A stretch of DNA of 64,000 nucleotides, taken from Aureobasidium sp. EXF-3400. Its lineage: Eukaryota > Ascomycota > Dothideomycetes > Dothideales > Saccotheciaceae. Below are positions 35,266-46,595 of this stretch, in pieces (the first letter of the stretch is position 1; each line of letters starts with the position of its first letter). The notes under the pieces were generated by a model. The model ran no database searches. It saw only the letters and a program-made list of their open reading frames with translations, and was not told the origin of the DNA. The position numbers and the translations under genes were made by a program. The stretch covers positions 1-64,000 of the forward strand of contig SWBL01000078.1 in the NCBI GenBank assembly GCA_024195585.1, written 5' to 3'.

Positions 35266-35814
35266 CGTCGATAGGTTAGCTTATTCCGTCTGACAAGCAT
35301 GAATATGAGGGTTGCTAATAGCGCACTAGTACGTGGATACAAGCAAACATGAGCTGTTGATGTAGTGATGCCTCACCAAAAATTTGCTGTAGGGAAGCCT
35401 CGGGTTCTGCTGCACCCGCTTGTAGCTCAAATTCGGATTCTTCGTGGACGGTCGGGCGAATCCGTGATTGTAGTCCTTCACGGGTCGTTCTTTGGTATAT
35501 ACAGTTGCTGTAGTGGCTGCATCAGTCCCAACAGACCGACTATAGGGCTCAATGATGCGTGTTGTGTTGAGGATGCAATCCAGTTCTTCCCCTCCCAAAG
35601 AGAGGCCCAACGTGAACTTGGACCAATCTTCCTGCGTCCAGTGAACGTACGACAGAAGTCACAGTGATGAACCGGAGGCTTTCAAAGTGCTGTAAAGCCT
35701 GTCTTCCATTCCTACTGCTCGATAGTCTTTTATCTTCATCATTACCAATCTGCTACTCGATAGTCACTCATCTTCCACCACATCAATTTGATATTCGATC
35801 ATCGATTTGGGACA
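35266..35814. other. Upstream region of the pyranose oxidase gene
   Basis: Normal-composition DNA from the edge of the AT-rich block to the ATG. A plus-strand frame at 35365-35667 lacks motifs. The promoter of the oxidase must lie here or in the AT block; no clear TATA element is seen close to the ATG. Confidence 0.4.
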
Positions 35815-37886
35815 ATGGCAAACGAGAGTATCCCAGAGTACCAGACAGATGTCCTCATTGTTGGCTCGGGACCCGTGGGAGCGACTTATGCCCGGAAGCT
35901 CGTAAAAGCCGGCATCAAAGTCATCATGGTCGAGATGGGAGCTCAGTAGGATAACTGCCAGCTTCGTTGGCATGTATGTACAAGGTACTGATCTGACTTA
36001 GGGAGACAAAGATTCCTGGGGAGCACAAGAAGAACGTCATCAACTTCCAGAAGAACACCAATGCATTCATTAAGTATTTTTGCTCAGGATCTTCATGCCA
36101 TCAGTTGCTCACACAGTTAGTGTCATCCAAGGCGAGCTCCAGAAGTTTTCTATTCCAACGAATGCTGGCGTCTTCTCCGATCTGAATCCCGAATCGTTCG
36201 TGTCTCAGACAACTGTTCTCAATGGACAGAACCCCAACCAGGATCCACACACAAATATGGAAGCAGCAGCTGCCACACGTGCTGTAGGTGGTATGACTGC
36301 CCATAGGACCTGCTGTACCCCTGAGCCGCTGCCCGGCGTTGAACGCCCGGACAGCTTCTCTGACAAAGAGTGGGAGCGTCTTTTCAACGAGGCCAGAAAG
36401 TTCATCCACACCCCTATCGACTCCAATGGCGAAGGTACGGAGTTCGAGAATTCTCTCCGTCAGCAATTGATCAAGAACACTTTACGCGAAGCTTTCGAAG
36501 AAGAGGGTCGCGTCTTCAAATCCATGCCTCTGGCTTGCAAGAGACGTGAAGACAATCCCGACTGGGTAGACTGGTCGTCATCTGCAACTGTATTCGGACC
36601 TATCATCTCGGACAATCGCAATTTTGAGCTGTGGTCTGAACACCAATGCTTCAAAGTTCTTCGAGACCCCGAAAGCGGAGACATCGTAGGGGCGGAAGTC
36701 CGCAGTCTTCGTGACAATCGCGAGAAGTTTATAGAAGCCAAGTCCTATGTCATCTGCGCTGGTGCCATCCTCACACCGCAGATTTTATTCAACTCTGACT
36801 TCCAGGATCACCTTCCCGCTCTGGTATGATCTCTTACAAAGATGTTTGTTGCTCAAGTTCTGGACTGATCTTGATTCATCAGGGACGCTATATGACTGAA
36901 CAGCCCATGACTTTCTGCCATGTTGTCCTGAGAAAGAGCTTGATTGACTCTGTAAGATCTCATGAGATTGCAAAACACCATCAGGAGAAGTATCCCTGGG
37001 ATCCCCTACCTTTCCCGTTCAACGATCCAGACCCGCAGGTGAGACCAAGACACTGGCTTCGGCCTATCACGAAAGACAGCTTTCTGACACGAGCAGGTCA
37101 CCCAACCTTTGACTAAGGAACGTCCATGGCACACACAGGTATATTAATCACGCATGGCTTTCGTGCAAACAGTTCCGCTGATCATCATTGTCGAATAGAT
37201 CCATCGCGACGCCTTCTTCTACGGACTCGTGCCAGACATTTATGATCAGCGTACGATCGTAGACCTTCGTTACTTCGGCTATGTGGAGCCAAATTTCGAG
37301 AACCGTGTTGAGTTTGCCAGTGATAAACGCAACGCGCGTGGTAATGTTGTTGAGCCTGGCATCAAGGATATGTATGGCATGCCTCAGGTGAGTGAGTTGA
37401 TCCAGGCTGGTTGTATTGGAGACTTATTGCCGTTCAGCCTACATTTTACTTCAAGCTCTCGCCTGAAGATTCCAGCCGTGCAGATGCGATGATGACGGAG
37501 TAAGTCTTGAGAGCAGCCTAACCCCCCTCACGCTTCTCTTACTGAATATCGTTCAAAGCATGATCAACGTGGCTATCAAGCTCGGTGGCTTCCTACCTGG
37601 CGCTTTGCCTCAATTCATGGTTCCCGGATCAGCAATGCACATTTGCGTAAGTCTCCCACAGATACAGAGCTGGAATATACTGAGATGATGACAGGGTACC
37701 ACTCGTGCCGGCGAGAATGTTGAAGATTCCTGCGTCAACAATGAGTCTCGCGTTCATGGCTCCAAGAATCTGTTTCTTGGTGGTTGCAACGTCATTCCTA
37801 CCAAGATCGCTTGCAACCCTACACTGACTGCAATGTGCTACGGTATTGTTGGGGCCGAGGCTATCATCAAGGATCTCAAGAAGTGA
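35815..37886 (+). CDS. Pyranose 2-oxidase-like GMC flavoenzyme with altered active site
   Basis: The family oxidises aldopyranoses at C2 and makes H2O2. Nine exons: 35815-35945, 36002-36073, 36121-36823, 36883-37038, 37097-37138, 37199-37387, 37438-37499, 37559-37646, 37695-37886; together 544 residues without a stop. It shows [17 protein letters not shown] (FAD site, 14-30), [30 protein letters not shown] (123-137), [17 protein letters not shown] (471-487), [12 protein letters not shown] and CNPTLTAM. Recalled pyranose oxidases have T-x-H-W, where His carries the flavin, and GTHRMG, with the catalytic His; here these read TAHRT and GTTRAG. The flavin His (129) and the Asn (522) remain, but the Trp is Arg and the catalytic His is Thr (484). 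No secretion signal is visible. Activity is therefore doubtful or changed. It is head to head with the dead DyP gene. Confidence 0.9.
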
Positions 37887-38274
37887 TGACAGCTGTCGAG
37901 CACATCACAAGGTAGCTTCATAAGAGGGTTCTGCTATTTGTCTTTCTCACACTATCCGCAGCTAATCAGGAGTACCTCCACGATGTTTTTGGTTCTTGAT
38001 CTTTGCTCCATGCCACTGCCGTCTAACAATCACAATGACATTAGCCTGGGACTTCTGTGATCTCCAGTCCCCACTGCTCTCATACGCAGGCTCATCCTCA
38101 TTACGTCATGCTGAATCCTTCGAGGTGCTGTAATTTTCTCAATGTATTCACTTCGTCTGGCCGACTCTTGTGCATACTACCACGCTTTATATGCTTCCCA
38201 AAACTGCGCTTTCTTCCACGTCTTGCGGATCGAATCTACAACACACTCGGGTAATCTGAGCAACCGGGGTAACG
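37887..38274. other. Short intergenic region between the oxidase and the DUF3632-like gene
   Basis: 388 bases with no frame worth calling; presumably the oxidase 3' UTR and the promoter of the next gene. Confidence 0.4.
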
Positions 38275-39150
38275 ATGTCACAAGCTTGGTACGATAATGC
38301 GATCGCACCGGACGGCGATCCAGAAGATGGATGCCGACCAGGGGAAGCACAAGCTCTGAGACTCTACCTTGATGACAAGATCAATGTAGTGGAAGCTACA
38401 CGTCTCATGACTGAGCCCACCGAGTCATCTGAAGATCCAGGTGATGACCTACCAAATTTTTGGGGTCTCTTACAAGACGCCTTAATCGAACTCCCCAACT
38501 CGCAGCAAAAGGTCGTTCGTCTGATCTCGAAGATTCGAGACCTGCCGAATTTTGATCTCGACTCTCATGACAAGAAGCGAAGTGGTCCACTCGAAGACCG
38601 TTCGAGCTCTCTCTGGCATGATCTCCCCTCATTTGCCAATCAATGGTACGATGGTAATTGGTGGTACTACCAGAATGAGTGGCGCCAGAAGCCTCAACTC
38701 TACTCCTCGCCTGACAAGATCGTTGAAATTACCAACCTCGCTCGTGCCGAAGCACTCTTTGCACACACCGATATTCTGGATGACAGGGTGAAATATGAAG
38801 GCCTCTCTCGCCTCTGCGACACTCTCGAAGATAGCAAAGCTGTTATCGAGATAGAGATACATGCGGTAAGGGACTGGCTACTGTATGCACGCGACATACT
38901 CTATGATATGTCACAGACTCCACACATGCACAATCGCTTGCTCTCTAATTCTGATATTAGAGATAAGATCGCAAAACATGAGATGCATGTTAGTGTCAAG
39001 GATGAACGCGACCTTTGGCAAGGATCTGGCGGCTCGAGTCTTGAGCGGTGGAATTTCTGGAAACAACGCTTGCGGGAGCTTCAAGATGATAATGATCTAG
39101 ATGGAGACACCAAGAAAGTTGTCAGAGAGGCTCTCGATGCCATGAGATAA
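38275..39150 (+). CDS. DUF3632-like fungal protein
   Basis: A single exon of 291 residues, soluble, acidic and helix-rich. The layout fits the DUF3632 family as I recall it: a short N-terminal region, LPNFWGLLQDALIELPNSQQ, then W-H-D-LPSFANQWYDGNWWYY, a helical middle, and a C-terminal SLERWNFWKQRLRELQD followed by LDGDTKKVVREALDAM. This family is expanded in filamentous ascomycetes and has no assigned function. There is no signal peptide, membrane helix or catalytic motif. It lies at the edge of the accessory island. Confidence 0.75.
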   Translation: MSQAWYDNAIAPDGDPEDGCRPGEAQALRLYLDDKINVVEATRLMTEPTESSEDPGDDLPNFWGLLQDALIELPNSQQKVVRLISKIRDLPNFDLDSHDKKRSGPLEDRSSSLWHDLPSFANQWYDGNWWYYQNEWRQKPQLYSSPDKIVEITNLARAEALFAHTDILDDRVKYEGLSRLCDTLEDSKAVIEIEIHAVRDWLLYARDILYDMSQTPHMHNRLLSNSDIRDKIAKHEMHVSVKDERDLWQGSGGSSLERWNFWKQRLRELQDDNDLDGDTKKVVREALDAMR

Positions 39151-40090
39151 TGGTTCGCCAATCGAAGGGAACTAGGGAAATGTTTCAGAGCTCTGCTGAC
39201 ATAAGGAGACATAGATCACAAGAACATCGTTTGCAAAGCACGAAGGTCTTACAAGTCGTCGTAGAGATGTGGTTGGTGGCATGTCATCGATGTCAGATTG
39301 GGGCACTCTGTCATGACTGTTGCCTAGCTGCTCGGCGAAGCCACGGGTCATATAGCAATTGATCCTTTCCCTTGATCTTTCTGCATCTTCTACCATGAGA
39401 TCGAGCCAAACCCACCTCACACCTTACTTTCCATATCAGTATGTGTCACGTTGAATCCGACCCGCGTGAATTATTTGAACTGCACTGTTCCCGCATCCTA
39501 CAATTTCGATGGAAGTGTCTTGCTCGTTTGTTTGAGGAGCTCGAAATACTAACCGAAACAACTGGTAGAGATGAGCTACAAGTTGTCTGGGGTCATGAGT
39601 GGCCACGTGAGATTGCTGGACACTTACCATCTGAGATACGGAGCGGCAACGACCTTTACGCATTGATCACTGATGGCACAAGGCCACCGCGACCACAACA
39701 TTAATGACTCCAAGGTTTCACTAATATGGAGACATTGCTCCATAATCGTTCTTCCGAGAATGCTGTCTCTGGTGACGGTCTGTAACGCTGCAGGGGTCAC
39801 TCAGAGATAGTGATGAATTGTTGACTAGCTGTTATGAAGTGCGATGAGGAACCGTTTATAAGCACTCGAAAAGATGCCAACTTTTCGTTTTCCTACGCTG
39901 TCGACTTTGATCATTCCGAAACATGATGGGTAGACAGTCCAAGTTGCAGCTCGTAGAAGTTACATGTTTTGTTTTTCGACCTCATCTGTCTAGTGTAGGT
40001 CACATGTCCAACGACTTTACTACACAATATTCTCTAAGATTCTCAAATCTAAGAGTATCCAATAGTTTATGTTTTCCTGTTGTTGGGCTT
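39151..40090. other. Intergenic stretch, no supportable gene
   Basis: A plus-strand frame at 39441-39704 (87 codons) begins MCHVESDPRELFEL but shows no family motif and no splice partner. The part near 40090 is the 3' flank of the alkaline phosphatase gene. Confidence 0.4.
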
Positions 40091-42208
40091 CTATTTAGGA
40101 GCCTTTTCTCTTTGCAGACGCAAGCAGGTAGCGATGTTGTAGAAGATATCGACATTGTTGTAGACACCTCCGAAAGCGCTCTGGCAAGGTCCTTGAGCAA
40201 AGACAGGGACATCAGTAAGCGAGTGCACACCCTGATCAGCCGAAACAGGAAGTGTGCCGTTCACGACAAAGCTAGTGACGGCATCAATATAGTTGACGTA
40301 GTAGTCATTGGAAGAGAAACCAGTGATGTTGAGAGCAGGAACACGAGGTCCGTTCTTGTGAACGCGGTAGTTCTCACGGTGGTCGGGGAAAGTAGCGAGA
40401 CCGGACTGCAAGGTGTAGCGAGGGTCCCAGTTGACAGGGAAGTCAACACCAGCTGAGTAAACGAGGTTCTGATCGCTGCCGATAGGAGCAGAGTGGTTGG
40501 CAACCATGTACTGAGAAAGACCAGATTGCTCATAGATACCAACGGCATCACGCTTCTTGCGGTCGCTGGTTTGAGCATCCATGTACTTGGTATCAACGCT
40601 GCCAGTAACATCGAAGCCGTGACCGTGGTCGGCGGTGACAATAACAAGGGTATTATCGAGCTCGCCAATCTCCTCGAGGTGCTTGAGAGTAGCCTTGACA
40701 GTGTCATCGAGTTCAAGAAGTTCACCGAGAGCACGGTCATAATCGAGCACGTGCATTTGCTTATCAATGGAGGCTGCCTCAGACATCAAGAAGAAACCCT
40801 TGTCGGGATTGCGCTTGTGCAAAATATCAACAGCCTTTAGAGTCATCTCCTTGAGGCCGGGCTGGTCGGTCGCGGCCGCGCTGCTTCCATCGGGAGCAGT
40901 CTTGGGGATTTGAGTGTTGTTCTTGTATACATTTCTGTCAAGCCATTTTGCCATGTTCGAGACAGAGAAGATACCGAGAATACGCTCGGTGTTAGGAGCG
41001 GCTTGCAGAGCAGTGTTGTTCTGGATCACATTGTACCCTTTGTTTCTGAACTCCTGGTAGTAATCCTTTCCTTGGAAGGACTTGCTGCTAGGGATAAATT
41101 GTTCAGCACCACCACCGAAAAGAACATCAGGGCCGTTCCAAGAGGGCCAGGTGTAGTTGGTGATGCCGTTCAGGAAGGAATCAACTACGTTGCCGTACTG
41201 GCCACGGTTGCGAGTGTGGGCAGTCAAAGCACCAGGAGTAGCATCGGCAATGAAGGCCGTGGAAACGATACCAACACCACCGCCACGCACCTCGTGAAAG
41301 AGTTCGGCAATAGACTGGACCTTAGGGTCATCAAGAGGGTTGGGGGAGGAATCAGCATAGACTCCAAGAGCGTTGACGGTACTTTTGTGGCCAGTGTAGA
41401 GAGCGGTGGCCGAGTTGGCAGAGTCAGTGATGAAAGAGTCGATGGAGTGAGTCATCTGGTGACCCAAGACAGGGAACTTGTCCATGGCCATGCGGGTCTG
41501 GTACTTGCCGTTGACGCTCTGATGGGCGATCAGACGAGCAGCGGTGATCATGTTGGTGGTCATGCCATCACCAATGAACTGCAGGCACCACAGTCAGCAC
41601 AGTTCCATGGTTCAGAAAATCATGGGCTGCATCGAATTTCCCATTCGACGGCACCCCTTCAAGAGATTGAGGCGCTGTTTACGTACCATGATGACGTTCT
41701 TGGCCTTTTGCGAAATCTTGGTGTCGCGAACAGTCCAGTTGGCTTGGGTAACACTACCATTGGCATAGGTGAGAGTAGCAATGTAGTTACCAGGTTCGTA
41801 CAGGGCAACCTTTCTGTAAGCTTTCGAAGCAACCTTGACCATCGAAGGTGTTTTGGCAGCCTCGGCAAACAGATCCTCATACCACGTGAAGTTCCATCTC
41901 TCAATGACAGGCTCGTCAACTTTGAAGTAGGAAGCAGCGCTCTGGCAGTCTTTTTGCTTGCCGTCCTTAGCAATGGTGAAAGTGAACTTCTCGTCAGGAG
42001 TCAGGTAGCCGGGAACGACTTCACTGCCGTTCTGAGGTGCATGGGTCTCAAGGCGAATATCGAACCATTGGCCAGGGAGAAAGTCGCTCTGATCCGGAGG
42101 GAAGATACAACCTAGAGTGGGACAAGCACCGAGGCGTCGGAAAGTCTGAGCAGACGCCTGGCCAATGATGGCAGTAGTGCACACGACACAAGCAGTACTG
42201 AAGCGCAT
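40091..42208 (-). CDS. Secreted alkaline phosphatase with N-terminal extension
   Basis: A metal-dependent phosphomonoesterase, probably extracellular or vacuolar. Exons 42208-41687 and 41578-40091 give 669 residues. The start at 42208 gives the signal peptide MRFSTACVVCTTAIIGQASA. The splice joins KNVIM to FIGDGMTTNM, the first metal-ligand block. The phosphoserine lies in TDSANSATALYTGHKS. Other ligand blocks are TAHTRNRG, SEAASIDKQMH and VTADHGHGFD. About 150 residues precede the catalytic block, more than in bacterial or yeast enzymes; they are Cys-containing, N-glycosylation-rich and beta-like. The antisense strand is open over 401 codons, a shadow. It is divergent from the Zn2Cys6 gene at 43467. 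Confidence 0.93.
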
Positions 42209-43466
42209 CTTCGAAGCGAGGTGAAGCAATGAACAGAGATGCAAGGAAATTGGACAAACCTTGCCTAAAGTTCCTCGACATACCTGGACTTACAGCAGCT
42301 TTATACCTACCACCTGAGCACCTCGTAACGGTACCTCCATCGCTCCGTCGGCGACATGCCAGCCAATAGGCCCAAAAGATCGTGACATGCAGCCTAAGGA
42401 TTCCGCCTTCACGTTGACATCGCGTGGTGAGCGACGCGGGCAGGAACAGTCTACCGTTTCCTGCCGTGTGCGCCAAGTAGCGAGGCGCTCTCAGCGTAGT
42501 CTTGTCGGCGAAAGAGTTTGGAAGCTGAGAGGTGTTTCGGCAAGAAAGAGATGTTGTTCTGCGAAAAGTGGATAATTTCGCCAAGACTTGGCACTGGGCG
42601 GAAACGAAAGAGGCTTGGAAGAGAGTTGCTTGTCACTCCTTGCATGAAGCGTTCCAGACCAATCGTCTCGAGCACGTTGTGCTTCGCGCATCTAACACTT
42701 TCCACGTTGGAACATGGCTGTACTCGATGGCTTTGAGGCTGGGGCTGGATGCAGGGCATGTCATCACTTCTGTTGTGTGATGCAAGCATGCGTGTTGAGA
42801 TCTGTCCTGCTCATTGGCTTTTATGTTCCTGATTGATGCTTCTCTTGGATCCCGACAGCCACAAACTTTGCTTGCGCTAGTTGAATATTGACCTGGACGA
42901 TTTGGTGTTGCCTTAGCAGCTCTCCCACCTCGACTTTCGGAGATGCTTGGCACGGAAATGGAGCTGAGGGCAGGGTCGTACCTCTACTTACATCTTGCAA
43001 TCACTTCCATGCGAAGTTCGTCGAGTAGAGCTTAGCCTGATGTTTTTATGCTATTGAAAGACTACCGGCTGTACGTTTCTCGTTATCTGTATTGGAGATG
43101 ATGGAAAGTAGCAGTATCGCTGTTCTGGTGGTCGTTGACTTGTCATCAAGTCTACCAAGCGCAGCAACGTATTGTTCTTCGCATCGACTTTGACAAGTTA
43201 AATTGATACAAGAAATCCAGTGGGGTATTCTCGAGTCGAACCATTGGCTATTTTTACATTTGTCAGATGCTCACTATAGTCTTGCGATCATCATCAGCAG
43301 CTATTTGAGCATGTTGAGCGTGATGTATGCATGTCCGATATACAGTCCGTGCGCCGTTCCTTCCGCGCGGCAACAAGTTCTCCGCTTCCGCCTTTTCGTT
43401 GCTTCCTTCCTTGTTTCAAGCGACATATCCGACACCACTTCACGTCAACCGGTTTGCAATCATGAA
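42209..43466. promoter_or_regulatory. Divergent region, alkaline phosphatase and Zn2Cys6 regulator
   Basis: 1.26 kb with both promoters. Frames on both strands around 42390-42950 lack motifs. I do not see a convincing CACGTG or CACGTT site of the phosphate-control type close to the phosphatase start. Confidence 0.35.
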
Positions 43467-45977
43467 ATGGCAGACGAAACCGCGCAGCTGAACGACAATG
43501 CGAGTCCTGACTCAACGCAGACTGGCGCGCGGAAACGTCAGAAAGTCACGCGAGCTTGCGACGCCTGCAAATCAAGGAAGAAACGCTGCACCGGCGACCA
43601 ACCTTGTGCGCCATGCATCAAGGTGAGAGGTAAATGCACATATGAGGCTCAGTATAACAGAGGTATGTCGTCAACGGCTCAGAATAGTCCTGTTTTCTAT
43701 CATGCATGCACGCGATTTCGAAATCACGCGTGATGTCGTGACGGCGCGGAAAAGCTGTGTTCCTCGAACACACTCATCAATCTTTTCCGACACGATCCGT
43801 TACATATTCGAGTCATTCGTGCGTGCTGACGCTAGATCGATAAAGGAATTGCCGTTCCTCCGTCTCCTGCACCATCAGGATATCTCCAGCATGGAACTCA
43901 AGCTTCACCTACCCAGATTTCACCTGCACCTCCACAATCGACCGATAATGGATCTTCTCGTACTTACCATAGTATTCCCCAGTACGATGGAATAGGTCGA
44001 TCAGCGAGAAGGCAGTCTTCCAGAGATGTTTCGCCGTCTCGTGTCGAGCCAGAGCACGAGACCGCTGTTGGTTCGCTAGCATCGGCACACCCTTCTCTAA
44101 ACTCGGGCGGCGTGAACCGTGACGAGACAAGAGTCTCTACAGTTCAGTCGATACCATGCAGAAGATTGCCGTCCGAGCCAAATGAAACCTTGAACGGACA
44201 ATATCTGGGACCGTCTAGCGCCCAGTCTTTTTTGGACCAAGCATTGCGACGTTCCGGTGAGGCATCAAGCCTTCTGATACAGTCCCCGTCGAATGTCGAG
44301 ATCGACACGTCAACCTTATTATTTGGTGACGCGAAAGTTTGCCAGGCAGACATTGCACAATTCGCTTGGCCTGATCGAGGGATTGCCATCCAGCTTCTTG
44401 ATAGATACTTCGAGTTTGCATCACCAACATATCGCTACATGCATGAGCCTACCATGCATCGATGGTTGGATCGAATCTACGACAAAAAAGATGTTTCAGT
44501 TGCTGCTCAAGCATGTGTTTTGCTGATCTTTGCTTCGGCTGCCACATTCACTATCGACCCTGATGGCGATACAGTTGACGCCAGTAATCAAGGATGGCAA
44601 TTGAGCGAAACATATTACCAAAAAGCGGAAACATTGCTGTCAGAAGAAACCGGTCCACCACGGCTCGAGTCCGTTCAAGCTAGATTTGCTGCAGTTCAAT
44701 ATTTACTTTCGTCATCAAGACCGAACAAGGGCTTGTTCACTTTCGGTACCATGATACAGCTCATGCAAGCCGTGGGTTTGCATCGTAAGGCTGTCGAAAA
44801 AGCTGGCAGCTCGATTCCGGATCCAATAACAGTACAAATGCACAGACGATTGTTCTGGTGTGCTTTTACCCTCGACAAGTACTTGAGCATCATAATGGGT
44901 CGCATGCCGTTGCTTCATATTGATAACACCAATCAAGCACTGCCGATGGTAGTGAATGATGAGGACCTCACATCCGAAGGCGTTCGACAGCATATATCAA
45001 CGTACGGTCGAGACTGTCTACTTCACGCCACCGTTGCGCATATTGAGATTGGTATCACTTTGGCTAGAGCTTCGCAAGAACAATGTAGTTTGCCAAGCAT
45101 CACGGAACGCTGCCACGTTGAAGCCGCCATGCGTTGGGGTGTTGATATTCACGATTGGCATTCGAGGCTGCCACCGATCTTGTCTGGTGCAGTTCATCCC
45201 AGCAGTTTGATACCATGTTTTAGGCGGCAACACTCTATTCTTACCCTGGCACGCTTACATGCGATTATGTTTGTCACGCGACCACTTCTCCTACGAGACC
45301 TTTCAACCGACCTGCGAGGGACAGAGGCTCAACAATATCGAGATCAATTGCGTACCTGTATCCGTACAGCTCGAGACGTTGTAGATCTCATCAACAGTTC
45401 ATCACGGAACCGGGTGCTGTTCCCTGCATTCTGGTTCTCGCAATACATCGCCTTTTCTGCCATCTCAATCATTCACATCTACATCATCCAGTTAAGCCGT
45501 CATCGCATCCCCGCTGATCTGTTCAGCACAGCCTCGCAGGAGAGCGATATGATGACTGTCAAGAGCTTATATCAGCTAGCAAAAGTAGGACAGGGCCATC
45601 TAGCCGAGGCAGGACTCAAGAGTGCGCCGGTTTGGCGATACGGCCCTATTCTTGAAAGCCTTTCTGCACAGACGGGAAAGTATCTCTCCTTGCTACGGAA
45701 CAGTTCCACGCACGAGCTCAGAGCATCCGATGCGCCAATGTCCCGAACGATACAGTTGCCGAATAACAGCAATGCTCATCAGATCGCAAACCACATGGTC
45801 CAAACAGAATCGGTCGCTCCTGATCATGTTACTGGCCCGCAGCCAGGGACAGATGCATTGTGGATGAATGGCCACGAAACTCTCTGGAATGATCTGATGG
45901 CAGAGAATCTGGACAACAATTACCTGACCATGGATTTCTGGCCGCAGTTTGATAACTTACCTATGGGTACGTTGTGA
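43467..45977 (+). CDS. Zn2Cys6 transcription factor (Fungal_trans type)
   Basis: A nuclear DNA-binding regulator. Exon 1 is 43467-43662 and exon 2 43846-45977, giving 775 residues; the 183-base intron is longer than its neighbours' and its acceptor (AAAG at 43845) was chosen for frame, so this join is the weakest part. The binuclear cluster is CDACKSRKKRCTGDQPCAPC plus IKVRGKC (C-x2-C-x6-C-x5-C-x2-C-x6-C), preceded by ARKRQKVTRA. A Ser/Pro/Gln linker leads to the middle homology domain from about residue 240 (IQLLDRYFEFASPTYRYMH, RLFWCAFTLDKYLSIIMGR). Target genes are unknown; it is divergent from the alkaline phosphatase gene, which proves nothing about regulation. Confidence 0.87.
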
Positions 45978-46595
45978 TGTCCTTGACGGCTTAGCCTGGA
46001 GCCGACTTCGCTATTCCAGGGTTTCAGCAATCAATAGACTGTTGTGCTTACCTCGAGGTACTTTGCTCCCGCACAGAGCTCGCGTCGGTAGAGATAGATA
46101 GTCCCAGATGCCTGTTCTCCCGATACCAGGAGTATGGTAGGACAGTCCGATGACAGCGATCAGGGTGTCCTCAGGCATGATAAATGTGTTCTTGGAATTT
46201 GTGTTTCGGTGCATGAAAGCTGCTGATTTTAGCAAAGAGTCGATTACGAAGATTTAAGCCAATCAGAATAGTCGTTGACAGTGCTTGGGTCACGGTCAAG
46301 CGCCAAGGCACCATATATGACCTGAACAGTGATAGGTCGATAAGACAAGTGCAATACCACAGGCGCATTTTGCATGTGTTGTGTGTGGGGACCTGAAACC
46401 TTGGACGACCACTCGGTCGGGCCGCGCCACGCGTTGAAGCGACCCAGTCGGCATTTTATGTGGATGCCTGACAGCCACGATAAAGTAGTTAAAGCATACC
46501 TCGCTCTCTTACACCTTCGCCGACCTGAGTCAAGGGACAATATTTTCCGCATCTCGAGACCTGTTCCACCCCCTTAACCCGCCGCCCCGCCCACC
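45978..46595. other. Intergenic region between the Zn2Cys6 and RTA1 genes
   Basis: 618 bases; small frames only. The part close to 46596 is CCGCCCC-rich and likely the RTA1-gene leader. Confidence 0.4.

Noticed and set aside
39441..39704. 87-codon plus-strand frame downstream of the DUF3632-like gene
   Set aside because: No motif, no plausible splice to the upstream gene, which already ends in the family C-terminus.
40910..42115. 401-codon frame antisense to the alkaline phosphatase
   Set aside because: Shadow of the real gene; it crosses the intron of the sense gene and has no recognisable domain.
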